6,844 nucleotides of DNA from Chromatiales bacterium (GCA_027057985.1 JALUTJ010000013.1:1-6844), one strand, 5' to 3'; shown: positions 1 to 6,843, numbered from the stretch's first letter. The notes: generated from the sequence alone by a model not told the origin. Made by a program: numbers and translations.

Positions 1-180
1 GCGTGACAGGGTCAGGCGCAGCAGATTACCATGTCGATCATAAACAGCACGGGAAAAGGTACCGGCATCGAATAACTCAGGTGCCGGAACCAGCTTCAGT
101 GACAGAACAAGGGCAGACAGGCCGAGTAGTATAAAAATATATTTTTTATACTTACGGCTTAACAATACGGATATTGCCAC
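1..180 (-). CDS. pbpC: Penicillin-binding protein 1C, N-terminal fragment (cut by window edge)
   Basis: This is the first 60 codons of a gene that runs out of the window. The visible protein has a short basic cytoplasmic stretch (SRKYKK, residues 8-13), one hydrophobic membrane segment (about 14-30), then a periplasmic stretch with FDAGTFSRAVYDRHGNLLR (37-55). That layout, with a V-x-D-x-x-G-x-L-L-R-like strand soon after the membrane helix, is typical of PbpC before its glycosyltransferase domain. PbpC is a bifunctional inner-membrane peptidoglycan glycosyltransferase/transpeptidase-like protein. The catalytic domains are not in the window, so the call rests on this short match and on its place directly behind a macroglobulin gene, as in E. 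coli yfhM-pbpC. The start is taken as GTG at 178-180, because an in-frame TAG immediately precedes it and a GGGGA lies 4 bases upstream. A TTG at 163-165 is the alternative, without a clear ribosome site. With the GTG start it overlaps the macroglobulin gene by 29 bases, so translational coupling is likely. Confidence 0.85.
   Translation of the reverse strand, partial: MAISVLLSRKYKKYIFILLGLSALVLSLKLVPAPELFDAGTFSRAVYDRHGNLLRLTLSR
130..150 (-). repeat. AT-only inverted repeat just after the macroglobulin stop codon
   Basis: Two perfect 8-base arms (TATAAAAA and TTTTTATA on the minus strand) flank a 5-base ATATA loop. The element starts one base after the macroglobulin TAA and lies within codons 11-17 of pbpC (KYKKYIF). 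All pairs are A-T, so a hairpin would be weak. It may simply reflect Lys/Ile/Phe/Tyr codons before the membrane helix, but it could influence translation at the junction. Confidence 0.45.
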
Positions 181-3100
181 CTAATCCCCGCGCCCGAATA
201 CTCTTGTTATACATAGATTCGGCAAAGACTGCAGGTACTTTATATGTACCTACATTGGTTGCCTTGATACGATAGACATATTCTTTCACATCACTATCGA
301 TGCCACCAAAGACAAGCACGCGATCTTCACGCCGATCGACATAATCCGGTGTCCATACCGAACCCTGAATGGCAGGCCTGTCTTCGAGTATAACTTCAAA
401 ACCACCCGGTAACAGATCAACCACCGCAATATTGGCATGGTATTTATTATCCAGGCTACGGATTTTAATATGTACCGTCAACTCTTCACCCAGCCTGGCC
501 TCGGTCACGACCTTGTCTTCTGCATTACGATATTCTCGCTGCACTTCCAGCTTATCCTTGATCGTACTTTGTGGCAGTGCCCTGTCAAAGCCAGCTTCGA
601 TCACCTGGTAGAAAAGATTGTTTCTGTCCGGTGATTCAATACGAATGGCTTTTGCCTGTTCACTGAAATCAAGCTGTGGGAATAATCCTTCTGGCATCGC
701 CAGTTGACGACGCTGTTTCTCAGCCAGGATCTCCATAATCTTCACCTGCATATCTTTTGCCGTGCCCGTGGCATTGGCATAAGTATCAAGTGCAAGAATC
801 AGTGAAGCCGCCGACAGCGTATTGAAGCGTCCTTGCTGAATCGGTTCAACCAGCTTCTGTAACTGCTCGGCACTAATTTCTGGCAGACGATCCCTGAAAT
901 GCAGTGACAGCACATATAAAAGATGCGCATTACGTAACAGACCATCATAGAAGTAACGGTAATCTGCCTTTTGCACTTCGCCTAGCCTGGACTGCTTGAT
1001 CAGGCGACGGGCATCCTTATCCAGTTTTAGAATGCTGTAGCTGGCAGCAATATAGATACCCGTCATATCTGGCTGCCAGTCCTGCTGCTTCATTTCCCGT
1101 GCCAGTTGCTTACGCAGCCTTGCCAGCAGGCGTGTTGTCACCTGTCCGTTACGGGTCAGGACATAAATGGCATAAGCAGATTCACGTGCCTCGTGCAGAT
1201 TATTCACCGGCTGTTTTGCCACCTGCTGCAAATAACCCAGTGCTGCTTTGAGCAGATCAGCCGGAATCGAATAACCACGCTGTTTTGCCTCGGTCAAAAA
1301 ATGCGTGGCATAGACCGTCTGCATATTGGAAACATGCGAGTTGGCCGACCAGAAACCAAATGCACCCTGTGCGTTCTGGCGAGCACGCAGAACATGAATA
1401 ATCCGCTCCAGACTTTGTTCTGCCTTGACCTCGCCGACCGCGAACTCCGGCCGGTCACGTAAGACAATGGCCGGGAAGGCACGGCTGACCAGTTGCTCGG
1501 TACAAAGATAAGGATAATTATCCAGGTACATCTTCAGGCCATGCGCCATACTCAATGGCACAGGTGATGCCGCTACCTTAAGTTCACGGAAATGCGGGTA
1601 AAGCCTGCGCTTAACTGGAATCTCGATATTCTCATCCTGCAGGTAGCCGCTCTGTACCTCGGTCATAAAGGCGGCCGGTGGGCGCACACTCAGATCAACC
1701 CGATAGCGGGTTTTCTTATCACCGTGCGATGCAGTGAAAATAAAGCCCCCGGAACCGAGGATATCATTTGCACGAATCCTGAAGCGGGTACTTTTCTCAC
1801 GCGCTTCACTGATCAGCAACTGTTGTTTTGCCTTGCCCAGTACTTTCAGGTGTGCCGTTGTTTCAAGTGCAATATCGATACTGGCATCCTTACCCGAGCC
1901 CTCGATATTATTCGCCACATTGACACTGACCGTAAACTCATCCCCCGGTGCGGCAAAGGTGGGCACATTCGGGCTGATAATAAAGTTACCCCGTACCAGT
2001 GCACTGCGACTGCTGACACCCACGGCCTGTTTCGCAATCGCAACCGCCATTACCCGCAACTTGCCATTGAAATGATCCGGCACGGTGTATTCCAGTTCAC
2101 CCTTGCTGCCATCGGTATCGATAATGCCTGACCAGAACACCACCGGCTTTTTCTGTTTACGCTGGAACGGATTGAGGTTCTTGCCCCTGGCGCGTGCCAT
2201 TTTCTCCATCATGCCACCGCCACTGGCTGAAAGTGCACGTATAACATCATATTCTGGCAATAACAGATCCAGGATTTGCAGCGTATTGACTTCCAGCGCC
2301 CGCTTCTTGTAGAAATGCGCCAGCGGATTCGGGGTCTGGTAATTCGCTACCTGTAAGATACCTTCGTTCACGGCGAATACCACAATCTTACCCGGCCGAC
2401 TTGCCTGGTAAGTGATCTTCATCTTCTCACCCGGCTGACTTATATCGGGAACGTCAAGATCAATTTTAGTTACCCGTGCATCCTGGTTAATGGTAAATGG
2501 CATCACGCCATAGCTCAGCGGGCTCATGTAAATTTCGCGCGAATCCGGGGCGCGGATAAAACTGACATTGACATAGGCATTGCCTTCCAGCTCATACGGC
2601 ACCTGGATACGTTGCAGGGTCGTATTGCTGTCTGTCCTGAACCATTTGAAACTGTAAACCTTATCACGTTCAATCGTAATCAGGCCGGCACCGGTATAAG
2701 GTGCCTTGATTTGCAGTTCAATTTCCTCACCCGGGTTAAAGTCTTTTTTGTTCAGCTTAATCTGTAACTCGGCATTGCGATCCAGGCTTCTTGTTAAATC
2801 ACCGGTACCAACCACGGTAAAGCCAACCTGGCTCAGCTCGGTATCCTTGCTATCGAGTACCCGCAGGATAAAATCACCGGCTTTGTCGGTTGGCAGTTTA
2901 TACTTCAGACCTTTTGCCGCAATATTCATTTCTTTGCGAGAAAGCGGAATCTTTTTCTTTACCGACTGGTACTTGAAGGTACCGTCACTCTGTTTGGCAA
3001 GAACAGAAACATAACGCTGTTCAACCAGTTCAAACTGGAGATTATCCACTTTCCGGGTTTTTGTTTCTTTATCCAGCGCAATAAAGGTAATATTGCGCAC

Positions 3101-5872
3101 ATCGCCCTTTTTGATATAACCCAGCTTACCATCAGCCTTGTAACCTACGAGATAATCCAGTGGCGATACCAGTAATGAGCGCTGCGCCGATACACTGCGC
3201 CCCCCCTCGGCTTCGTAACCCTGGGTCATCAATGTCAGCCGGTAGGTTGCCGGGGCAAACCGTGACAGATCGATATCAAATTCTGCCTCTCCTTTTTCAT
3301 TGGTTTTCGTATCGGAGAGTTGCTCATTAAAGCTGTGCTTTGCCCGCATCGGATCAAAGAAACGATAATCACGATATTTTCTGAAATAAGGTTGTGCCGG
3401 TTGCAGGCGGATCATTGCGCTGACACGACGATTACCCGCCGGAATACCATAAAGATTCTGTAAAGACACCCTGCCCTTTAAATCTTTCGGGCTAACCCAG
3501 CCGGAGAGGCGTTCTTCCGAGAATCGTGCCTGGATTTTCATCCGATCCGGTATAAACTCTTCCACTTTTACCGTTGTTGAACCCAGCAGATTACGACGAT
3601 ATTTATCTTTAATCAGGTAAGTACGCACCTGGTAAGTACCGGTTGGTGAAGTCAGTGCGGTTTGATAATTAATCTCATTAAAGCCAGTTTCATCCAGCCG
3701 GATTTTCTGTTTCTTTACTGTCAGGCCACGTGCATCGGTAACAATCACTTCGACAGGTAAACCTGCCAGAGATCTCTCCCAGTCCATGGCACGAGTGACT
3801 ATGCCGATATTGAATTTATCTCCCGGCCGATAGATACCGCGATCGGAAAACAGGTAACTGCTCAGGCTGTCTTTTTGTCCACTGCTATAGACACCGCCGA
3901 TATCAAAACGGGAATAGTTAATACTACGGTTGCCCTTGTTAAACGGAATAAAGGAAATATCATCTCCTTTCTTTACAAGGTAAACCACGGGCTGTTTTTC
4001 ACGCCGGAAGTCAGTAACATCAGGAACCGAGATATGCCCTCGGCTGTCGGTTTTAGCACTGAATATGGCAATACCATTTTTACCCAGTAAAGAAACCTGT
4101 GCCCCTGCAACCGGCGTTCCGGTTGAAAGTGACTGCACGAAAACATCATGACTGCGGTCACTATTGTCCTTGACCAGTAAGCCAAGGTCGGTAATCAGGA
4201 TAAAGCGACTGTCTTCAGGGGATGTTGCATAGCGATCATTCATCCAGCGCTGCACCTTGAAGAAGAAAAAGCCACGCTTGCTTTTGCCCTGCCTGTTTTT
4301 CAGGTATGGTGAAAAATCAAATGAAGTGTACTGCGCTTTTTCTGGCGGCAGATTTTGCAGCTGTTCGACCGTGGTAAAGCGCTCGGTAATATTTTCTGCA
4401 TTGAAATTATAATTATTGAAATAAGGACTTTTCATATCCCCGTTCGACTGTGTCACCAGGTGATTGATCTGTCCCGGCAGTACCCGTCCAATTTCATATT
4501 GAATGGCCTCAACACCACGGGCGACAATCGACAGCTTTCTTTCCCCACGCATACCCAGTATCGCACCTTCATGCATGATATTCAGTTCCCGCGGGAATGG
4601 CGGTACCCGAACGACACCTTCATAGGCCTTTGCCAGTACATAACCGCCAAAGGAGCGGGTGCCCTGTTTGAGTTGAACGAAAAGCGTACGCCCCGGTTTT
4701 GCACGGTAGTGAAAACTGTGCATTTGTGAAAATTCTTTTTCTGTTGCTATCGGGGTAAGCGCAACCCGGCGCGACATCGCCAGTACCTGTGGCCCGACAT
4801 CATCGACACGCCACCAGTGATTTCTTCTACCACGTCTTCCCTGTAGCGCGGGCAGATCCCGTGGTAATTCATAGACAGCAATGTTTTTACGCAGATCTTC
4901 TTCCTTTACCCCGGCAGTCAACTGAACAATCAATACCTGCTCAGGTTCATTTTCCTTGTTCCGAACCAGGCTGGGCTGAACATTACTGACGCGGAAATAA
5001 TTGTACATTCCAGGAATGGTAACATTGGCCAGCAGCTCTGCTTCTGTTTCATTACCACCACGTGCCGCATGGATACCTTCTTTCACTCTGATTTTTACAA
5101 CTTCATCCTTCAATGGAATAGAGACGGGTTCAGAACTGATATAGGCTTCACTCTCAAACTTGTTATAGCTCAAGGTAAACTTAAGCGGCTTACCATCACT
5201 GAGAATGCCAGCTTTCTTATCCAGCATTACAAGCTCGATATTCTTTTCCAGCGATACCTTATCCACCGGGTGAGTAAATTTAACCGTGGCGACAACACGC
5301 TTGATACTGGAATCCTGTGGATCCTGATAAAACCGGGCGTTTTCCAGCCAGGCTGAAAATTGAGCGGAAGAAAAGCGATATTCATATTCCCTGAGTAATA
5401 CATGGGACGGGAACAAAGTTTTTTCAAACTTGACCACATAATCGGTGCCAACACCCCAGTCCTGTTCCGGCTTGAAACGTAACTGTTTGTCACTTAGCCA
5501 CTGCCAGCTTCCCTTGATTGCAGGCGTAATGCTCACACCCTTTTCGACAGGTTTACCCACTTTTTCCAGTGGCGCCGCAGAGCCTGAGAAATTGATATAA
5601 ACCGAATCATAAACTGGCTTTTCTGTGATGGGTGTCAGAGCAGGCGCAGTTCCACTTATTTCAAGTCGTACCGGTTTTGGCAGGTTGTCATACCAAAGCA
5701 GACCACCATAAGCAATTAATAATATTGTAATAGCAGATGCCAGTATCTTTTTGTGCGTTCGCATCCAGTTAAACGCATGAGTAATGCCGTTTTTAATCAG
5801 CTGCAGCCAGGGTGGTAACTGCCAGTCCAATGAACCAAATAAGAAAAACAGAATTTTGCGAAGAAACTGCAT
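152..5872 (-). CDS. yfhM: Membrane-anchored bacterial alpha-2-macroglobulin (protease-trapping, thioester-containing)
   Basis: This encodes a 1906-residue periplasmic protease inhibitor of the bacterial alpha-2-macroglobulin family. Family members are thought to present a bait segment to proteases and then bind the attacker covalently through an internal thioester. Seen in order: an amphipathic aromatic N-terminus (1-37); a transmembrane helix (43-61) with basic RTHKK before it; an Ig-like domain (about 68-165); further macroglobulin-like domains; the MG2-type motif FSDRGIYRPGD (675-685); a basic bait-like segment (about 1212-1243); the A2M-domain strand GKLRVMAVA (1270-1278); the thioester domain with CTEQ (Cys1457, Gln1460) and GAFGFWS (1503-1509); and a C-terminal domain ending in VPAVFAESMY (1879-1888), close to the VPQPMVESMY of E. 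coli YfhM. It is longer than the roughly 1650-residue E. coli protein and has no lipobox. The start is ATG at 5872, because AGGG sits 8 bases upstream; an in-frame GTG at 5878 is too close to that site. The frame is intact. No cysteine other than Cys1457 was found. The symbol reflects family and context, not proven orthology. Confidence 0.95.
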   Translation of the reverse strand: MQFLRKILFFLFGSLDWQLPPWLQLIKNGITHAFNWMRTHKKILASAITILLIAYGGLLWYDNLPKPVRLEISGTAPALTPITEKPVYDSVYINFSGSAAPLEKVGKPVEKGVSITPAIKGSWQWLSDKQLRFKPEQDWGVGTDYVVKFEKTLFPSHVLLREYEYRFSSAQFSAWLENARFYQDPQDSSIKRVVATVKFTHPVDKVSLEKNIELVMLDKKAGILSDGKPLKFTLSYNKFESEAYISSEPVSIPLKDEVVKIRVKEGIHAARGGNETEAELLANVTIPGMYNYFRVSNVQPSLVRNKENEPEQVLIVQLTAGVKEEDLRKNIAVYELPRDLPALQGRRGRRNHWWRVDDVGPQVLAMSRRVALTPIATEKEFSQMHSFHYRAKPGRTLFVQLKQGTRSFGGYVLAKAYEGVVRVPPFPRELNIMHEGAILGMRGERKLSIVARGVEAIQYEIGRVLPGQINHLVTQSNGDMKSPYFNNYNFNAENITERFTTVEQLQNLPPEKAQYTSFDFSPYLKNRQGKSKRGFFFFKVQRWMNDRYATSPEDSRFILITDLGLLVKDNSDRSHDVFVQSLSTGTPVAGAQVSLLGKNGIAIFSAKTDSRGHISVPDVTDFRREKQPVVYLVKKGDDISFIPFNKGNRSINYSRFDIGGVYSSGQKDSLSSYLFSDRGIYRPGDKFNIGIVTRAMDWERSLAGLPVEVIVTDARGLTVKKQKIRLDETGFNEINYQTALTSPTGTYQVRTYLIKDKYRRNLLGSTTVKVEEFIPDRMKIQARFSEERLSGWVSPKDLKGRVSLQNLYGIPAGNRRVSAMIRLQPAQPYFRKYRDYRFFDPMRAKHSFNEQLSDTKTNEKGEAEFDIDLSRFAPATYRLTLMTQGYEAEGGRSVSAQRSLLVSPLDYLVGYKADGKLGYIKKGDVRNITFIALDKETKTRKVDNLQFELVEQRYVSVLAKQSDGTFKYQSVKKKIPLSRKEMNIAAKGLKYKLPTDKAGDFILRVLDSKDTELSQVGFTVVGTGDLTRSLDRNAELQIKLNKKDFNPGEEIELQIKAPYTGAGLITIERDKVYSFKWFRTDSNTTLQRIQVPYELEGNAYVNVSFIRAPDSREIYMSPLSYGVMPFTINQDARVTKIDLDVPDISQPGEKMKITYQASRPGKIVVFAVNEGILQVANYQTPNPLAHFYKKRALEVNTLQILDLLLPEYDVIRALSASGGGMMEKMARARGKNLNPFQRKQKKPVVFWSGIIDTDGSKGELEYTVPDHFNGKLRVMAVAIAKQAVGVSSRSALVRGNFIISPNVPTFAAPGDEFTVSVNVANNIEGSGKDASIDIALETTAHLKVLGKAKQQLLISEAREKSTRFRIRANDILGSGGFIFTASHGDKKTRYRVDLSVRPPAAFMTEVQSGYLQDENIEIPVKRRLYPHFRELKVAASPVPLSMAHGLKMYLDNYPYLCTEQLVSRAFPAIVLRDRPEFAVGEVKAEQSLERIIHVLRARQNAQGAFGFWSANSHVSNMQTVYATHFLTEAKQRGYSIPADLLKAALGYLQQVAKQPVNNLHEARESAYAIYVLTRNGQVTTRLLARLRKQLAREMKQQDWQPDMTGIYIAASYSILKLDKDARRLIKQSRLGEVQKADYRYFYDGLLRNAHLLYVLSLHFRDRLPEISAEQLQKLVEPIQQGRFNTLSAASLILALDTYANATGTAKDMQVKIMEILAEKQRRQLAMPEGLFPQLDFSEQAKAIRIESPDRNNLFYQVIEAGFDRALPQSTIKDKLEVQREYRNAEDKVVTEARLGEELTVHIKIRSLDNKYHANIAVVDLLPGGFEVILEDRPAIQGSVWTPDYVDRREDRVLVFGGIDSDVKEYVYRIKATNVGTYKVPAVFAESMYNKSIRARGLGGNIRIVKP
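185..189 (-). promoter_or_regulatory. Possible ribosome binding site of pbpC
   Basis: On the minus strand GGGGA lies 4 bases before the GTG at 180, inside the macroglobulin coding region. It is a short-spaced, imperfect Shine-Dalgarno match. It supports GTG over the TTG at 165. Ribosomes ending at the macroglobulin TAA 26 bases further on would be well placed to reinitiate. Confidence 0.4.
1493..1504 (-). other. Thioester motif CTEQ (residues 1457-1460)
   Basis: The codons TGT ACC GAG CAA encode Cys-Thr-Glu-Gln in the context DNYPYLCTEQLVSRAFP. This matches the C-x-E-Q motif in which the Cys thiol and Gln side chain form the reactive beta-cysteinyl-gamma-glutamyl thioester (CLEQ in E. coli YfhM, within AYPYGCLEQ). 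Both bond-forming residues are present, so the protein should be a thioester-competent type and not one of the paralogues that have lost the motif, such as the YfaS class. Confidence 0.93.
2144..2239 (-). other. Presumed bait region of the macroglobulin (residues about 1212-1243)
   Basis: Between the domain ending in LLPEYDVI and the A2M-domain strand PVVFWSG lies a low-complexity, Gly/Ser then Lys/Arg-rich segment (SASGGG, then MARARGK, then QRKQKK). It holds nine basic residues in 32, including RK and KK pairs, so it would be easily cut by trypsin-like proteases. In known macroglobulins the bait segment occupies this place, just before the conserved A2M strand and ahead of the thioester domain. 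The exact boundaries are estimated by eye. Confidence 0.6.
5690..5746 (-). other. Transmembrane anchor of the macroglobulin (residues 43-61)
   Basis: The codons encode an uninterrupted hydrophobic run starting at ILASAITILLIAYGG and ending in LLWY, preceded by basic RTHKK and followed by DNLPKP. The positive-inside pattern predicts an N-in, C-out orientation, which puts nearly the whole protein in the periplasm tethered to the inner membrane. There is no signal-peptidase II lipobox: no cysteine lies near the N-terminus. The uncleaved-anchor reading is an inference, since a cleaved signal peptide cannot be fully excluded. The roughly 40 residues before the helix make cleavage less likely. Confidence 0.8.
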
Positions 5873-5880
5873 GAACACAT

Positions 5881-5884
5881 CCCT
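5881..5884 (-). promoter_or_regulatory. Ribosome binding site of the macroglobulin gene
   Basis: On the minus strand AGGG precedes the ATG at 5872 by 8 bases. It favours this ATG over the in-frame GTG at 5876-5878, which is only 2 bases from the site, and so removes two residues from the longest possible reading frame. Confidence 0.65.
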
Positions 5885-5945
5885 ATTGTATTATTTTGCC
5901 GGAATACCATTTTTAGCACACAAAACCCGTGACCGCAAAGTATTC

Positions 5946-5955
5946 CACCGCGGTG
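5946..5955. repeat. 10-bp perfect palindrome CACCGCGGTG
   Basis: This is self-complementary over 10 bases with a SacII-like CCGCGG core, 9 bases from the larger hairpin. It might be an operator half-site pair or a part of the same repeat unit. Nothing in the window identifies a binding protein. Confidence 0.35.
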
Positions 5956-5964
5956 TAGTAGTAG

Positions 5965-5996
5965 GTCGGTTCAAGGAGTAAAACGACGGAACCGAC
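5965..5996. repeat. Palindromic intergenic element (GTCGGTTC/GAACCGAC hairpin)
   Basis: A perfect 8-bp inverted repeat has arms at 5965-5972 (GTCGGTTC) and 5989-5996 (GAACCGAC) around a 16-base loop containing AAGGAGTAAAACGACG. The arrangement TAGGTCGG...CCGACA resembles a dispersed palindrome seen between genes of many gammaproteobacteria. That resemblance is from memory and unverified. On either strand there is no T-run right after the stem, so it is not a standard intrinsic terminator, although it could protect mRNA ends. Confidence 0.6.
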
Positions 5997-6050
5997 ATAG
6001 TTTTATCACCACAAAGATCGCAGAGATAAGAGAATATTCAGCAGCAAAAT

Positions 6051-6080
6051 GCTGGCAGATTTATTTTACGAAAAGCCAGC
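6051..6080 (-). terminator. Weak hairpin downstream of the HlyD-type gene, possible terminator
   Basis: On the minus strand, 25 bases after the HlyD-type stop codon, GCTGGC (6075-6080) pairs with GCCAGC (6051-6056) around an 18-base loop that itself can fold (TTTTCGTAAAA). Only a short ATTTTG follows the stem, so the T-tract is poor. It is the best intrinsic terminator candidate in the gap, but with a 6-bp stem it may be chance. Confidence 0.3.
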
Positions 6081-6105
6081 TAACTCAAGCCCCGACCAAA
6101 TATAG

Positions 6106-6843
6106 CTAGCGTTCCATACCAGATTCACTGATCGTGGTCTGAATCGGCGACAGGATATAGTCCAGCACTGAGCGTGTTCCAAGCTTGATTTCTGCCGTTA
6201 CCTGCATACCGGGGCGAAGCAGAAACTTTTTATCATCCCGCTTAAGATACTGCTGATGAAGACTAATAATAGTTTTATAACTGGCATTAGCGGAAAGGTT
6301 ATCGTCTGCAGCGTTGCTGTTACCTGTTGAGCTGGCATCTGCACTGACATAATCAACCTGCCCGTCTATCATGCCGTATTTCTGAAACTGGTAGCTCTTT
6401 AACTTGATATGCACTTTCTGTCCTGTACTGATAAACCCAACATCCTGATTACTGACATAAACCTCTGCAGTCAATGGCTCGTTAATCGGTACAATATTCA
6501 TCAATACGGTGCCTGCTGGAACAACTGTCCCTTCAGTACTCGTAGCAATATCCTTGACGAAGCCATCCTGTGGTGCCTTTATTTTCATCAGGCGGTTGCG
6601 GTATTCCTGTTTTAACCAGTCCTGATCAAGCTGCTCAACACGTTTTTGTAATGTAAGCTGTTCATCGATAAGCTGGTTTTTATGCTGAGATTTCAGCTCA
6701 TCAAGACGGCCCTGTGCTTCTTTTATTCTTTCTCGCGCTGCCTGCATGGTGTATTTCTGAGCCTGCATGTCGCGCTCTGCCTCAATTCTGATCCGTTGCT
6801 TCTCAAGAATATCCAGCTTTGAAACATAGCCTTTTTTCCCAAG
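6106..6843 (-). CDS. HlyD-family type I secretion membrane fusion protein, C-terminal 245 residues (5' end outside window)
   Basis: This is the periplasmic adaptor of a type I secretion system, linking an inner-membrane ABC exporter to a TolC-like outer-membrane channel. The reading frame is open to the window edge, so the start lies outside. The visible part begins with KKGYVSKLDILE, typical of the HlyD helical hairpin, then a charged coiled coil (to about 80). A lipoyl-like half follows (KIKAPQDGFV from residue 87, then GTVVPAGTVLMNIVP). Next is a beta-barrel stretch (EVYVSNQDVGFISTGQKVHIKL). The conserved C-terminus has LRPGMQVTAEIKLGTRSV and DYILSPI, with LRPGM at 209-213. These are hallmark HlyD/PrtE-class sequences. 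A Ser/Asn/Ala-rich insert (SSTGNSNAADDNLSANAS) sits between barrel strands. The substrate and the ABC partner are not visible. The inner-membrane helix expected at the N-terminus is off the window. Confidence 0.92.
   Translation of the reverse strand, partial: LGKKGYVSKLDILEKQRIRIEAERDMQAQKYTMQAARERIKEAQGRLDELKSQHKNQLIDEQLTLQKRVEQLDQDWLKQEYRNRLMKIKAPQDGFVKDIATSTEGTVVPAGTVLMNIVPINEPLTAEVYVSNQDVGFISTGQKVHIKLKSYQFQKYGMIDGQVDYVSADASSTGNSNAADDNLSANASYKTIISLHQQYLKRDDKKFLLRPGMQVTAEIKLGTRSVLDYILSPIQTTISESGMER

Larger units (their letters stand above)
5873..6105. other. Intergenic gap between the HlyD-type gene and the macroglobulin gene
   Basis: These 233 bases hold no supported gene. They contain the macroglobulin ribosome site, the CACCGCGGTG palindrome, the 5965-5996 hairpin and the 6051-6080 hairpin. 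Two similar nonamers, ACCGCAAAG (5932-5940) and ACCACAAAG (6008-6016), flank the hairpin as an imperfect direct repeat, the second running on into CGCAGAGATAAGAGA. No convincing -35/-10 pair for the macroglobulin gene was found. Its promoter may be here but of a non-sigma70 type or simply weak. Confidence 0.6.

Noticed and set aside
1106..1462. Plus-strand frame of 118 codons, rich in Cys and Leu
   Set aside because: Antisense to the conserved thioester domain, which explains the sequence. No family resemblance.
1592..2131. Open reading frame of 179 codons on the plus strand
   Set aside because: It lies fully antisense to the macroglobulin gene, has a shadow-like composition (Cys, Thr, His and Ile scattered without domain pattern), and matches no family I recognise.
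5876..5878. GTG as the start of the macroglobulin
   Set aside because: Only 2 bases separate it from the AGGG site, while ATG at 5870-5872 has an 8-base spacing.
5885..5890. TACAAT, a good -10 match on the minus strand upstream of the macroglobulin
   Set aside because: No -35 match at 16-18 bases. A start from it would begin around 5878, at or beyond the AGGG site, leaving no usable ribosome site.
5784..5981. Plus-strand frame of 65 codons crossing from the macroglobulin 5' end into the gap
   Set aside because: About half overlaps the macroglobulin N-terminus, there is no clear ribosome site, and its end falls in the palindromic repeat.
5965..5996. The palindromic element as an intrinsic terminator
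   Set aside because: Neither strand has a run of T directly after the stem, and the 16-base loop is large for a terminator.
6409..6615. Plus-strand frame of 68 codons
   Set aside because: Antisense to the conserved lipoyl and barrel region of the HlyD-type gene.
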